Part shown: piece by piece, positions 21,062 to 34,830 of the stretch
How the letters are laid out: each line of letters begins with the position of its first letter
Position numbering within the stretch: position 1 is the first letter of the stretch
DNA from: Rugalucina vietnamica
Taxonomy: Eukaryota > Mollusca > Bivalvia > Lucinida > Lucinidae
Reading direction: 5' to 3'
Assembly (NCBI GenBank): GCA_964017185.1
Contig: OZ024869.1
Coordinates: 3,990,501-4,054,500, forward strand
DNA length: 64,000 nucleotides
Made by a program: the position numbers and the translations under genes
The notes under the pieces: model-generated
What the model saw: only the letters and a program-made list of their open reading frames with translations
What the model was told of the DNA's origin: nothing
Databases searched by the model: none

Positions 21062-24000
21062 CACACTGGTAAATGTAAAAGTACTGGAGCTAGTTGCAAC
21101 GCACTGGTGCAGATTAAATTACGAACTGGAGTAAGATTAAAATGGCGGAAAAGGTAAACAAAACTTGTACGTCTCTTCATTATCATTCCCTTATTAATTT
21201 GTGTGAGTGTTATTTGCTATGTCACCTGGCACAGAGAAGGGCGGAAGCGTTGTAGTTTATGATTTTATCACGCAATATGTGATTTATTTCATGGGTTAGC
21301 AGCCAAATCCGATACAGTTTTACCAACATGACTGGTGGCATGTGTTTTCGTGCTAAAATTGAGGGGAAAATGCATGTCTGAGCATAGTTTTTGTTATATT
21401 ATCATATATTTATGAATAAACATTCAAGAAACACGATTTCCGATCGCCATTTTTTCTTGGTACCGAAGCAAATGTTTTATTGAGGATTTTCTAGTACAAC
21501 GCACCGGGAGCATTTTTTGAAGCATTGGTACAACGTACTGGTGGTTACACAAACATGCTTCAGGGTTGCGTCTACTGACTCGTCCAGAAAAGACATTATT
21601 TTACAGTGTTCTGACATTTATGAAAAAAAACACTGCATTTTCATACATTGATGACATTGCCAACTGTGTTTTCATAACGCTATCTAATCTGCAAAGACTT
21701 ACAAGGCTATTAAATGACAATTTTAAGACGAAAATTTGATTTTGTCCTCTACTTGCTTAAACAAAACACGCCACAGGTGATTGTTAGAGTACACACAATC
21801 TATGTGTCAAGCAAAAATAAGAAAAAAAGTCTACCACTGTATCACCTGTTTGGTTATATAATGTGAGGTCTAAGGTTCTCGGACATAATTTTGAGGCATT
21901 TTCTTGCTTTACGTTCCATGTTTTCAGAACTAGAACACATTTATCCTCATCATCCTGCTAACAGTCCTTGTCCATCAACCTGAGCACCCAGATCAGCCAG
22001 AAAAAAGATAGGTGCAAATGCATTATGTCCTAGTTTTCAAATAGGTCCATCTAAGTTTTAAGGACTTTATTTAACTGGATATGGCGAAGACTGTGCCTTG
22101 TTTTATTAATGCTTTATCATTCATGTTTTTGGGGCTAACTGGTGGTTTTGGGTTGGTCTGCAGATGCTCTGATTGCTTTTCTTCCCGGCTTTACTTATAT
22201 TTATACATATTCTTTGCGAGAAGTGCTATAATCCAATTTTAAGTACTGAAACCGATTGCACAGATGTACAGTGTAGCTCAATGGGTGTTTCGTTGTGGTA
22301 CGAAGTACCGAAGTGTAATAGAATAATATGGCTGTAACAGTTTTAACGCTTTATGAAGGATCTTTGACAGTGGTAATGTGAGTCACAATGTAAGGATGCC
22401 CTGTATTTTGAAAAATATAAAAGTTGATAAAATGCTTCAATCATCATACGTAAGTTCGCTGTCAGTCCATATTTTATCATAATGGACTTTGGTCCCCATT
22501 TTGATACATGTATGGCTTCAGTTTTGGGCTAAAACAGCTACTTTTTATATTGAAAATATAAGAAAACAGAAAACTATTTTTCAACATTGCACCCCCCCGT
22601 ACCAAAACATCGTTTTGCATGTTGATAGGTCATCATAAAATACATATTATATTTGAATGGCGTGTTGGTACTCGGGGGGGGGGGGGACAATGTTGCCCAG
22701 TCAAAAATGTAACCAGAAAACTGTGTATATGTATATGAAATAGTTAAAATTAGGTTCTTTCTTATAAAGTGCAATTAAGCGAGACGTACATGTACTAGTT
22801 TTGTCATCTGATACGGGAAAATAATTGATTTTAACCATTTTTCATTTTTGATTCATCCAAAAAATATAGAAATAACATTTCATGGAACAAACTTTTGCAC
22901 CAGTCTATACAAATACAAGTTAACACATACACGCCCCCTAATCTTTTAAAACACATGGCTGGATTCAACATGTGGAGAGATCAGTCTTGATTAAAGGGAA
23001 AAAATCGGGGCATTTGTCCCTCAATGCACTTAGACTATACACTGGAAAGTTGTCAGTATTAAAATAGTGTCATGGATGATCTCTAAGCATTTTGGTGTCT
23101 GCATCATGACATGAATATTTTGACTACTTTAGGAATATCCTTTATTAAATTTCTTAATCGATGATTTACAGTGACTATGAATCTAGTCAAATACTTAAGT
23201 GGTATCATCTTGGTTTACTCTTGACAGTATGTGTGGACTCATTTAGACCAACAATATTTCACTGAAGTTCTTCTTACTCTATACATTTCATTGCTGTGCA
23301 TATTGTAAGAGATAGCAGGGCGTGTTATAGATAAACAGGTACATGTCTAGGGGTGTATATGCCATAGTTATAACATCGAAAAATATTTGATCAGTGCAGG
23401 GACATTTTAACAACAGAAGGCATTTAGATTTCATATGTATCCAATTTGAATGGTGGCATGCGTGCATTCATTCATTCCAGACTTGCAAATAAATTATGTG
23501 TCATTTTATGTTTGCCAAACTCATACAGTAATTGAGGCATCCATGAGAAAAGGTGTTTTGCATATACATGTAACAGATCAGCTGGTGGTGGTCGCCAATG
23601 GCATGGACATATTTTGCTTCCTCTGTGTTTTTAAACCCCGATTTGTGAAGTATTTTGTCATGTTCTTTGGCTACATAACTTGGTTTTATGGTCTACCTGT
23701 TTTGAAACTAATGACAGATCTTTTCATGACTTTGCTCAATACTTGTCATTGTTAGAAGTGATATATAGGTAACTCTCAAAATAATTTATGAAAATAATAT
23801 GTGTCTCTTATAAAGCAGCAAACTTTTGAGATGAATTTTAGTGTTCTAAGACCCTTGACACTGAGCTACATGTTTAAAAATCACAACACTGTTGGAACTG
23901 AATACAGACATGCAACAAAAAATGATTTTTATTCCAATTTATATTTTCACATTTTTGACCCCTACCTCTGCTTCGTCTGCCATTTCTATAGTATGTGGGG

Positions 24001-24830
24001 GAATGCTTCACACATTATAGCATTTATCCGTTCTTAAGACATCATACTACCCTCCTAATTGCAAAGTTGTAGCAGAAATTGCTTTAAAACGGAATTTTGG
24101 GCTTTTTAAAACAAGGCATATATTACTGGACATAGACAATGATCCTTTAAAATGTTTAGTCAATACATTTGTTACGCATTCAGTTTGCAATATGACCTAT
24201 AAAAAGGATACGTTGACTCGTGAAGACAAGTTTATGTTGTAGTTTACATAGAATTTTTATAATTGACCGTTTAAAATAATGTATGTTTTTTTTTCTGGGC
24301 GAGTTATATGTTTTGTCTGTGTGGAATCAGCAAGTTTGTGTAACCACCAGTGCGTTGTACCAATGCTTCAAAAAAAATGCACCCAGTGCGTTGTACTAAA
24401 AAATCCTCAATAAAACATTTGCTTCGGTACCAAGAAAAAAATTGGCGATCGGAAATCGTGTTTCTTGAATGTTTATTCATAAATATATGATAATATAACA
24501 AAAACTATGCTCAGACATGCATTTTTCCCTCAATTTTGTCACGAAAACACATGCCACCAGTCATATTGGTAAAACTGTATCGGATTTGGCTTCTAACCAA
24601 TGAAATAAATCACATATTGCGTGATAAAATCATAAACTACAACGCTTCCGCCCTTCTCTGCGCCAGGTGACATGGTAAATAACACACACATAAATTTATA
24701 AGCGAATGATAATGAAGAGAGGTACAAGTTTTGTTTACTTTTTCCGCCATTTTGATCCTACTCCAGTTCGTAATTTAATCTGCACCAGTGCGTTGCAACT
24801 AGCTCCAGTACTTTTACATTTACCAGTGTG
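21062..24830. mobile_element. 3.77-kb element with about 495-bp terminal inverted repeats, inserted in LINE-D
   Basis: Left TIR 21062-21554 and right TIR 24334-24830 are inverted copies beginning CACACTGGTAAATG. The direct repeat TACTC flanks both sides (21057-21061 and 24831-24835). Deleting the element and one TACTC rejoins the LINE-D frame as KAFDRV-CLTLYKLKNMG, which proves the boundaries. The 2.8-kb centre has no recognisable transposase (the longest frame is about 100 codons and featureless), so it is probably non-autonomous. Each TIR contains ATGGCGGAAAAG followed by GTAAAC, an ATG next to a possible splice donor. Confidence 0.9.
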
Positions 24831-24835
24831 TACTC

Positions 24836-24905
24836 TGTCGAACGCTTTCTCGGCGAGTTCATTAACATCTGTGCAATACACACAGACGTCCCATGCTAAT
24901 TAATA
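24836..24905 (-). pseudogene. LINE-D, upstream remnant
   Basis: Minus strand: DVCVYCTDVNELAEKAFDRV, the residues before the F/YxDD palm of the LINE-D polymerase, interrupted by the 3.77-kb element. Truncated 5' of about 24905. Confidence 0.82.
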
Positions 24906-25363
24906 TAATACCGTAGTGAGGGTAGACCAAGGAACACTCACGTGGATATCACAGCTGAAAAGACCATCACAATTCTCAGCCATACACAATGTCTGTCAAC
25001 AGTAAAGACTGCAATGTAGTTGTCCAAGTGATCATGGAGCATGCCTCTTATGTATGGGATAACATACTCAGTGGAACTAAAGGAAACATGAGATGGTAGG
25101 CCTATAACTAAGGGCTGTACGGTTTGTGCCTAGATAATTACAAACATGCTAGCATATCTTATGTAATACTCTCCAGTAGCGATGGGTGCAGAGCAAAATG
25201 TGATGCAGCAAAAAAGTTGTACTGCAAATAGTTTCCAGCCCCATCAAATCATTCTGATAACCAACGAGAAGGTCTCACCCCACGACCGTCCTACCGCCGC
25301 CCTCCCTAAATGTCATTTTGTTCAGCCAGCAGCTTCAGCACCAAGCTTCAGGCTTTCGAGGAT

Positions 25364-25500
25364 GCACTATATCGACTCTTTGGCTCAGTGGTTACCCCGG
25401 CGATCCGGGCTCGAATCCCATCAGGGACGTGGGATTTTTTTTTCAAACTATGCAGTTAAGAATTTTCATATTTGTAAGATGGGGACTCGTCGGAAATGGA
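25364..25500 (+). mobile_element. tRNA-derived SINE fragment
   Basis: CTTTGGCTCAGTGGTTA, then CCGGGCTCGAATCCCATC and GGGACGTGGGATTTTT, is the same family as the SINE at 63875-64000. The anticodon-arm part is deleted and the body ends GAATTTTCATATTTG. Confidence 0.72.
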
Positions 25501-25574
25501 CCAATTGAGTCATCCAGTCAGAAAAAAATGACATTCTCGTAATCATTTGTGTCATTCGTGATTATCTGCCGTGA

Positions 25575-25700
25575 TTGGCAGATCACAAAGATTCAAAAGA
25601 TTCAAAGATTCAAAATTTAATCTGCATTCAATCCAAAACATACAGGATTATGACAGAAACATATAACATACATACAAGACTACATGTACACTACATTTAC
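25575..25700 (-). repeat. LINE 3' tail with AAAGATTC microsatellite
   Basis: Read on the minus strand, a 3' UTR ends in repeated TTTGAATC units (25586-25617 on the plus strand). This tail type terminates many non-LTR elements. No coding sequence is attached. Confidence 0.55.
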
Positions 25701-26048
25701 AGTACATTTGCATTCTACGATGTACAAAACTATGCGTAGTTTCTATAAATAGAAGATCCTCGATAAATAGCACAGCTATTCGATACAATGTATCATATAC
25801 CCCCCCTTTCACTCGAGTTTGCCGTTTCAATCAAATTTCTTTACTCGAGTTTGCCGTTTCAGCATTTAGGTCAAGTCAGCATGCCAAAGTTTCTGTGTTA
25901 TAAGTAATTTCAGAAGCTGAACTCAATATGATTTTAAGATGAGGAGTGATAATGAATGTGATGGGGATGAAAAACATGATGAGGGGGCTTTGGTGGTTTA
26001 GCGTTCTTTTGATAGTTTGTAAAGCATATTAAGAATCTTACTATTGGT

Positions 26049-26223
26049 TTAAGTACCATCAAAGCGTGATGATGTCCGAATAAAAGTGTGGACAGCCTCA
26101 AAAATAGTTTGATTGTCTTCTTCAGTTGTTAAGTTAAGATTTCCAGACATCAAAAGTTCAACTGGTAAAGGATGATATGTCATCAATGTTTGGAATAACT
26201 CTACACGCTGGTCATTATACATA
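26049..26223 (-). pseudogene. LINE C-terminal fragment
   Basis: The minus strand reads LFQTLMTYHPLPVELLMSGN and TIFEAVHTFIRTSSRFDGT, resembling the last residues of a mollusc LINE ORF2, followed by a stop. It abuts hairpin MITE copy 9. Confidence 0.6.
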
Positions 26224-26228
26224 CATTT

Positions 26229-26405
26229 GAGCCTGTGAGTGAGAAAAACAACAATTTCGGTTCCGACCAGGTCTGACACAAACATGCCTGTACAGACACG
26301 TGTAATGAAAACAAAGGCGCTGATCAGCTTTGCAGTTACTGCGAAGCTGATCTGCGCCTTTGTTTTCGCATTTGCAGACTGTTGGTTTTCCCATGCGGCG
26401 GCTCA
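26229..26405. mobile_element. Hairpin MITE family 1, copy 9
   Basis: ATTT flanks on both sides. Shorter than the 235-bp copies because the long arm is reduced. The palindrome is of the CTTTGCAGT/ACTGCGAAG type. Confidence 0.87.
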
Positions 26406-26410
26406 TTTAA

Positions 26411-29400
26411 CAAGTAGCCCAAGGGCAACGATCGCTCACCCGAGAGTCAACAAGTACAGTCACTGGACAAAGTGATTTTTTTTTCTCTTTTTTTTCCCTA
26501 AATGGGTATGACGGCCATCTTGGTAATGTTTCAGGTCTATGGCTGCAATAGTTACCATAGGATCATTGGTCCTGTAAACGCTTACCTGAGACCTAGTTGT
26601 CACTTTTCCCCATGTTTCCATGTTTGCTTATGTTTCCAAAATTGACCTTGACCTAAATTAATCACATACCTTCATCTACTCTATTAGTTGTTTCACTTGT
26701 TTGCATCTGCAACTTTTCAGGTCTCAGGCTGCATTTAGTTTATAAAATACCCATTGTTTTCACTTTTTCCCATGTAAAAGCCTATGTTTCCAAAATTGAC
26801 ATTGCCGTAAAATAGGTCAAGGTCATCCTAGGGTCATCATTTTATCAAACTATGATGGGCTGGAGTCCCAAATACCAAGTTTAGTGAAAATCGGCCTGCC
26901 GGTTCTGGAGAAGAAGATTTTTGAGTGGCTTTACCATATATGAGCGCAGCGGCCATCTTGGTCATGTGACCTAGATTTCGGGATCAAACTTTCATTACCC
27001 CTACCTAGTGATGCTCCACATAAAATTTCAGTTTGATTGGCCATGCGGTTCCAGAGAAGAAGATCTTTGAAAAGTGTGTATAGACGACAGATCGGCCAAG
27101 GTCAAGAGATGACCTTGACCTAAATTAATCACATACTTTCATTAGTTGTTTTGCATCTACCACTTTTCGGGTCTCAGGCTGCGATAGTTTTCAAAAAATC
27201 CATATTTTTCACTTTTTCCCATGTAAAAGCCTATGTTTCCAAAATTGACCTTGACGTAAAATAGGTCAAGGTCATCCTAGGGTCATTATTTGATCAAACT
27301 ACCATGGGCTGGAGTCCCAAATGCTATATACCAAGTTTCGTGAAAATTGGCCATCTCGTTCTGGAGAAGAAGATTTTTGAGTGTTTTTTACCATATATGG
27401 GCGTGGCGGCCATCTTGGTCATGTGACCCAGATTTCGCAATCAGTTTTCGTCCCCACTACCCGGGGATGCTGCACATAAAATTTCAGTTTGATTGGCCAA
27501 GCAGTTTCAGAGAAGAAGATCTTTGAAAAGTGTGTATGGATGACAGACCCTTCAAGGTCAAGAGATGACCTTGGCCTGAATAAATCACATACCTTCATCT
27601 ACTCCATTAGTTGTTTGCATCTACCACTTTTCAGGTCTTAGGCTGCAATAGTTTTCAAAAACTTGCAATTTTCCGCTTTTCGTCTTATAAGTCAATGGAA
27701 ACTTTAAGTTGCCATAGCAACCAAAGTAGTGGGACAAGGACAATAAAAAACATAAACTTTGTAGAGGCTAATATCATAAGCATGTATGCAAAGTTTCAGC
27801 TTCATCCGCCTTACAGCTTCTGAGAAGAAAATTTTTGAATATTTTTTCGAAAATTTACCCTTTACGTTGCTATAGCAACCAAACGAATAGAGCAATTTTG
27901 ACAAAAGTTGCCTAAAACGGGGAGGACTTCTCAATAAACATTTATGTAAAAACAAAATTTCAATATTCTCAATGAAATGGCAGAAATTGCAAATTTCCAC
28001 TTTTTGCCTCATAAGTCAACTGAAACTTCAAGTTACCATAGCAACCAAAGTAGTTGGACAAAGACAATAAAAAAACACAAACTTTGTACAGGCTAATGTC
28101 ATAAGCATGTATGCTAAATTTCAGCTTCATCCCCCATACGGCTTCTGAGAAGAAGATGTTTGAATTTTTTTTTTCGAAAATTTACCCTTTATGTTGCTAT
28201 AGCAACCAAACGAATAAAGTGATTTTTACAAAAGTTGTCTTAAACGCGGAGGACTACTCAATAAACATTTATGTAAAAACAAATTTCAAATATCCCCAGC
28301 CTGACAACGGAAAATGCCAATTTCCACTTTTCTCCATACAATTCAATGGAAACTTCAAGTTGCCATAGCAACCAGAGTTCTTATCCGATCGAAATAAAAA
28401 ACACAAATATTCGTTCCCCCACCTGTAGATGCTACATGTGAAATATGAAAAGATAGTACGGTACATGAAACTGAAACTTGGCGATAAAATGCACCCATAA
28501 GGGGAAAGGACAAACTTGGTCTCGAGTGAAAGCTTATTACCCCTGCTATTGATTCCCGGTTGTCGTAGCTTTCCAAAAGTGTAGCATCATATTAGAAAAA
28601 GGGGAGATAACTCCCTACTATAACAAAGCAAGATTAGACAGACAATTGTTTCCGTTAGACAAAGTCATAGAATTATTCACAGAACAACGTGCATTTCCAA
28701 GTAATGTAATACAAACATGTATTTCGCGGCGATTGGTTACTGTTTAATTTCCTTGAACGCCAAGACGATGTTATAACGTAATATTACGTAATATCTCATA
28801 AAATCGTTGTAAATGAATATTTTCAATTTAATTTGCGCAATTAATATACATAGTTTTAAAACGAGTTTTCTTTAGCTGTATAAACAATTTCATAAGCTTT
28901 TCAGCCATACAAACTACGTTTCTGTACAATTTTTATTTATTGAATTATATCCCTTTGAAGTATGGCACCCCCCTTTAAAACTTGCACATTTAAGTGAATA
29001 GATAATGGGGGTACACAAAGAAAATGGACCATTTCTCAGCTGTTTTTATCATAGACCACAGAACTGGGTCTCATTTTAAAGCGGAGACATATTTCTGATA
29101 TCGTATGATAAAAATGTGAATTGTCTAATTTGCATATTCATGAATTTTAATTAATTCATCAAAATGACAATATAAACCATAAAAACAATAAATAAACTTA
29201 TTTCATGCATACACTCTTGCTATGACACATTGTTATTGCACCAATAATACCATTTGACAAAATTGTTGATGTCATGTACCTAAATGAAAATTATATTTAT
29301 TAGCATTTTCATGAATATTAATGAAAATTTCAAAAATCAGGAAAAAAACTAGGGGAAATTATTTTGCCATTGAAGACTTTGGGGCGGGTAATATGATCTA

Positions 29401-32400
29401 CCTTGCACTCTTAGACACATTTTTATGGCGGCCAGTTTTGTCAGAAGAATACCAGAATGCCCAAATGTGTTACACTCAACACTGAACACATGTATATGAT
29501 GTAAATTGTATAGTTTCCCAACCCACCCCGAATGTGATCATAAATAATGGGGATGTACTTACTCATATAACATATATATTATTATTCAAATCATTGGTTT
29601 TGCATATTCATGAAATTAACAAAACATAAGAAAATCGGTTCAGTATGGGGGAGTAGTTACAAAGTCACTCGAATCTGAGCTGTTTATATACATAGAACAC
29701 TGAAAGTGGTATTTAGTGAATGCTATGACAATGGCGGATCACCCTCATGTCTGATATAAGACTCATCTGATTTTCTTTTTCATGAATATTAATGAAAACT
29801 TTATATTGGAGAGAAAAAATAAAATAAAATAAACTCGAATATCTACAAAATGACTTGTGTCTCAGCAACCAAAAACCCTAAAGTGATGAAATTGGTATCA
29901 AACGATTGCTATGGCAAAATCATATCACTCTATTCTACAACATCTTAGTGATTTTATTTTTGTTTTTAATCAAATCTACAGAAATTGGAGAAATATGAAG
30001 GGGTACACCTATATTACCACACCCATCTGGGCTACTGATATACCCAGAGAGCTGAAATTGTAATAAATTGATTGCTAGGACACTGGACTACAACCAAATA
30101 CTAAGAAATATAAATCGGCTGACTAAAGAATAGTTCAGTCGTTAATAAAACTTAACAGTGTTGAGAAAAATCACTGAAAAATGAAAGGCTATATCAACAA
30201 AATCGCTTATATCTCAGCTAGTAAAAACCTTAGAATTTTGTGAATGGTACCAAATAATTGCTATGACATTTTGCTATAACCATGTAATAAGATATGTTGA
30301 TCAGCTGAAATTCTTGTTGTCTTTATTTGAATATGAAATATAGATATTAGAGAAAAATCACAAAAAATGAAGGGGGTATACCAATCAAATCGCTTATATC
30401 TCAGCTACCGAACGCTATAGAGTGTTGAAAATGGTACCAAGTACTTGCTAGGACAATGTGCTATAATCATGTAATGAGATGTGTAAGCTATTTGACTTTC
30501 TTAATGTTCGAATATTAACGAAAACAAAATAGATTCCGAGAAAAAACGCAAAAAAATGAAGGGCGTATGCCAACAAAATCGCAAATATCTCAGCTACCAA
30601 ATGCCATAGCGTTTGAAAATGGTACTACAACTTGATCGCTAGATCAATGTACTTTATCCATGTTATAAGATATATAAATCATCTGACTATTTGTTGTTCG
30701 AATATTAATTGGAACATTAGATATTGAAGAAAACATCAACAACAATAGATGGACTATACCAACGAAATCGCTTATATCTCAACTAGCAAAACCCTTAGAG
30801 TGTTGTAAATGGTACCTATAAGGTGGTGCACTATTGCCCTGCAGTATGATATATTAACCACTTTAAATAACGTTTAGTGAATGTTACGTAAAACTTCAAA
30901 GAATGTACTATAACAGAAAAAATAAGGTTGTGCTCAAACAAAATCATTTGTACATTTGTTTTTCACTAATTAATATTGTAATTCTGGCCATATAGCAAAG
31001 ACTACTAGTCGTTGAAATTATTTGATGCTATTTCGAATAATTTGTGGATGTTTACAACTAATAAACAGGTGATTTTTTTGGTATATCCTTCCATTTTCCT
31101 CGATGTTTCACATATTTTTGTGGTTTTCATGAAAATTCTTGAAGCAAACATTCATATGATCATTAACAAGATTTTATGTATATAGTGCATTGTCGTAGCT
31201 TTTATCTAATGCAAAGTCTAATTCTCTAGGGTTATTACTAGCTAAGATACGTGTGGTTTTATAGGTATACCGCCTTATTTTTTCTGCAATATTTCTCTGA
31301 TTTCTCAAGATTTTATTCATAGTCATAAAACGAAAGTCAAAAGAGATATATTTTATAGTGCAGGGTGTATCATATTGTCTTTTTTATATTTTACACCAAT
31401 GTCAGTACATCAGAACTTTTGGTTGCTGAGATACAAGTCATCTGGTATAGGTATATACCCATTTTATTTTCAAGTTTATTATCACCAATTGCTATTTTTC
31501 ATTAATATTCATGAAATTGAAAATCAGGTAAGGCTTATATATTACCATAGCATGTATTTGATACTATTTTCAGTGTTCAATGTTTGTGTACAGCCCAGGT
31601 AAAAGTGTCAGGTCCAAGTATTAATATAATACCTATCTTATTAACTTTGTCAATTGTTAATGGAGAAATAGCAATTTAGGTTCACACCGCTCTAACGAAT
31701 TATATTATGGGTAGAAAATAATGGAAAACTTGTAATTTTATGTCATTCCATTATTTCGCTAGCAGGGACATATATTTTTGCATTTTGGTGGTTCCTCTGT
31801 ACAATTTAATATATGTGAAGAATCGATCTACAGTAATAAGGTAGATCTTATATCTATATACCACCCCAATCTCTTTATTAATTTTCCATTACTTTCCCTG
31901 ATTAGTCGATGTTTTGATAAATAGTAATGGATATGTAAATAAGATAATCTTATTCAGGTTCATGTTATTAGCAAATGTGTCAAATGGTATCACTGGTACA
32001 AAAGCAATGTGCCACAATAATGTTTTGGGTCTGAAATATTTGGGGTTTGAATGCTTTTCTTTCATTATTGATATTTTATTGATGTTCCATGAATATGCGT
32101 TAGATTAGTTGCATTAACCAGATGGAAAACCTATATCTAAGCTCTAAACTGAGACCAGGTTAGTGGTCTGGGATTACTAGCAGTGGCAATATTATTGATT
32201 TAGTATTTTACACTCAAAACAAAAAATACATACAAAATATTGTACATGTATTTCTAACTGTTATGGTATAGAGTTATCTCCCCGACTAACGATATGACGG
32301 TACACATTCCGGATACGGCAATAAAATAACAGAAAGGAGGGACGATAATCTTTAATTTGACATACTTTTAGCTCTCTGTTGCTATTTCTAGCCGAGGTGC

Positions 32401-33331
32401 TAGTCATTTTTGTAAATATACTGTTTTAATTATTAGTTTTTTCCGCCTTTTTCTGCATTTTGTTGTTTTCATTAATATTCATGAAACTAAAATCTCATGA
32501 TTGTATACCTGATTATTTGTGCAAAAGTTCATTGTCTGAGCATTCATTGGAAAATTACTTTCAAAACCCCATGTAGACCTAACAACAACCCAGGTACATG
32601 TGTTTTTGTAGGTATAGTCCTTTCATTTTTGCATGATCTCGGATTTTACTAATACTAATATTCATACATATGCAACTGAGACGATTTATCTTCAGGTCCA
32701 TAACATGATAGAACTTGTCAAATTATATTAGATCTACCGGTGCAATCAAAATTCGCCACAAGGGTGATTTTGGTTTTAATTGATTTACATTTTTATTTTA
32801 AATGATATTGAAACATGCTTTGTCATGACATTTTTAATGATTTTATCAATAATCGTGAATATGCAAATTAGATAATTTGCATAACTTACCTGTAGATGGA
32901 AGGGGGATGTCTACCCTTTAGAATGAGACCAAGTAGTCATCTAGGATAACTAACAGTGGAGATATGGACGATTTAGCATTATGCACCCTTTAGAGTATTG
33001 CATTTTATAAGATTTTATTACAGAGTTATCTCCCCATTTTACAATATGACGCTACACTTTCCGGACACTACGACAACCGGCTAATGAAAGAAGAGATGAT
33101 AAGCTTTAATTTGAGACTAATTTCAACCTTTCCCTACAAAGGTGCATTTTTCGTTCGATTTAAGCGCCGTACAGGATTCATGTACCGCACTAAGATTCGG
33201 CCTGGCAGCTTCAGAGGAGAAGTCGTTTGAAAATGTTGACGACGACGGACGATGGACGACGAACGACGACGCCGGACGACGCACGGACGCCGGCTCGACT
33301 ACTATACTATAAGCTCACCCAGGTGAGCTAA
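26411..33331. repeat. 6.9-kb composite repeat, tandem units plus large palindrome (family A)
   Basis: The left edge CAAGTAGCCCAAGGGCAACG and the right edge, ending AGCTCACCCAGGTGAGCT after a GACGACGAC-rich stretch, recur in inverted order at 60160-61893. Both ends are therefore defined by a second copy. Contents: diverged tandem units with GGTCTCAGGCTGC and GGCCATCTTGGTCATGTGA (26480-27600), units with CCATAGCAACCAAAG (27600-28400), then a palindrome spanning about 28500-33110 built of about 180-bp units (CGCTTATATCTCAGCTA on the left side). No coding frame of interest was seen. Confidence 0.75.
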
Positions 33332-34022
33332 AAAGGTAATGCTCAGCATTTTCTGGTTCCTGGAGACAACTGCAAAATGAATCGGGGCGCAAGAAGTTTT
33401 TGGACCGAGTTGTCGTGAACCCAGGGTGTCGAGGTTGGCAGTCCAAGTCGTTACTTACTGTTATCTCCGAGATTTCAACCGATATGATACAGCATCGCGC
33501 GTAACCGGAAAGGCGCCGGCACTTTATTAACGGAGCACGGTACGGTACAGCTTTTATAACTGTCACTTGGTCTTAGCGCCCTTAATACTTTGGCCGTGAC
33601 GTATTTATGATGTCATAGCATGCGCGTGACTCATTCAAAATGGCGACGTTGTTTGTCAACAAAACTTGAAATGGTGGCGTTGCGAAAATAACAGGCTTGT
33701 TAATGGTTTTCTACATCCTGTGTAGGATATACAGTTTTTATTTAATCGAGTTTTCTTTACGACAGCATCTTCAGAGTCATGGGTCATGCTTGTTAACATT
33801 GTTTTCGGTTTTTGCCGGTTTGAGTTCATGAGTTTTTTCATTCATTAATTTTACTCGATTCATTCTTTTTAATATTACGTATACTATCATTATTTGATTG
33901 ATAAATTCATTTATTTCTTTTTTTCTTTCCCTCTTTACCCCTTCTTTCTTCCTATGCCTTCAATTTAATCTCTGAATACTCCATTATCCATAACCTCATA
34001 ACACAGGCGCTTGAAGTTATGC
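33332..34022. other. Single-copy-looking spacer, no gene supported
   Basis: Less AT-rich and with more CpG than its surroundings (about 33380-33680). Contains AAAATGGCGACG near 33637. Open frames exist on the minus strand at 33315-33566 and 33656-33841, but no splice structure or homology supports them. It could be a distal promoter or a non-coding first exon of the gene starting at 35827. Confidence 0.35.
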
Positions 34023-34830
34023 ATAGCGTAAGGCGACCAGTGATCGATCAGGGACCAGTGATCGATCAACTAAAGGTTATCGGCTATTAATTCTCAAAGG
34101 ATACCTGAAGTAAATCTAATGCTAGTCTCAACTTCAAGCGCATTATATCACCTTACAAACACTTATCTAAATTTATTTGGAAAGCTTTTCTATCTTGGAT
34201 TTTCTGACACTTTACGAAGAGGGGGTCTTAGTTGTACTGCTTAAAAGTGGTGATTGTTCAATAAATTCTTCAAGATGAAACAACCTGCATTCGTTCCGAC
34301 CGGCTAAAGTTTTTAACTTTACTGCATACTAAACAAATCTGATCCACATTCCAAATTGTATTGGATAACGCTGCGATTAATGGACGATTTCTGTGATTTT
34401 CGAGCTATTTTTTCAACAGTTTTCCATTGTTTCTATGGACGTTAATGCTTTTCGACCACCTTATTTCGCTGCTTTATTTCTTTTAGCTCAATGAAAAATT
34501 TTCAAACTGTGTTTGGTGGCTAGAGGTAAACAATAATTATTCTTTCTAAAAATGTACATACCTTCCAAGTAAGCCGCGGTTTTGGAGAGAAAAAGAAGGT
34601 GATCGATCACTGGTCCACCTGGCCCTGATTCACGCTGTATGATGGTGGGTGTGTTAAAATGACGTCACTGAGAACGTGACGTGATGACGTCATAAATTGA
34701 CGTATTGAAAAACATGGCGAAGGTTCAAGCTTGGATATGGTATGTACTTATACATTCTCCAGTGCATGTCTGATCCGCAAATTTATCCAACATGGCTATT
34801 TTTGATCGATCACTGGTCCCTTTACGCTAT
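34023..34830. mobile_element. TIR element with repeated GACCAGTGATCGATCA
   Basis: Ends ATAGCGTAAGG and TTTACGCTAT. GACCAGTGATCGATCA occurs twice in the left arm and its reverse complement twice in the right (one diverged). Two TGACGTCA octamers (34660-34667, 34685-34692) lie inside. It is about 1 kb upstream of the receptor-like gene's first coding exon. Confidence 0.72.

Noticed and set aside
23450-23755. 101-codon frame inside the 3.77-kb TIR element as a transposase
   Set aside because: No DDE/DDD-like spacing, low complexity hydrophobic content, and too short. Treated as chance.
33315-33841. Minus-strand frames of 83 and 61 codons
   Set aside because: No homology, no splice partners, and partly overlapping the end of family A. 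Not supported as genes.
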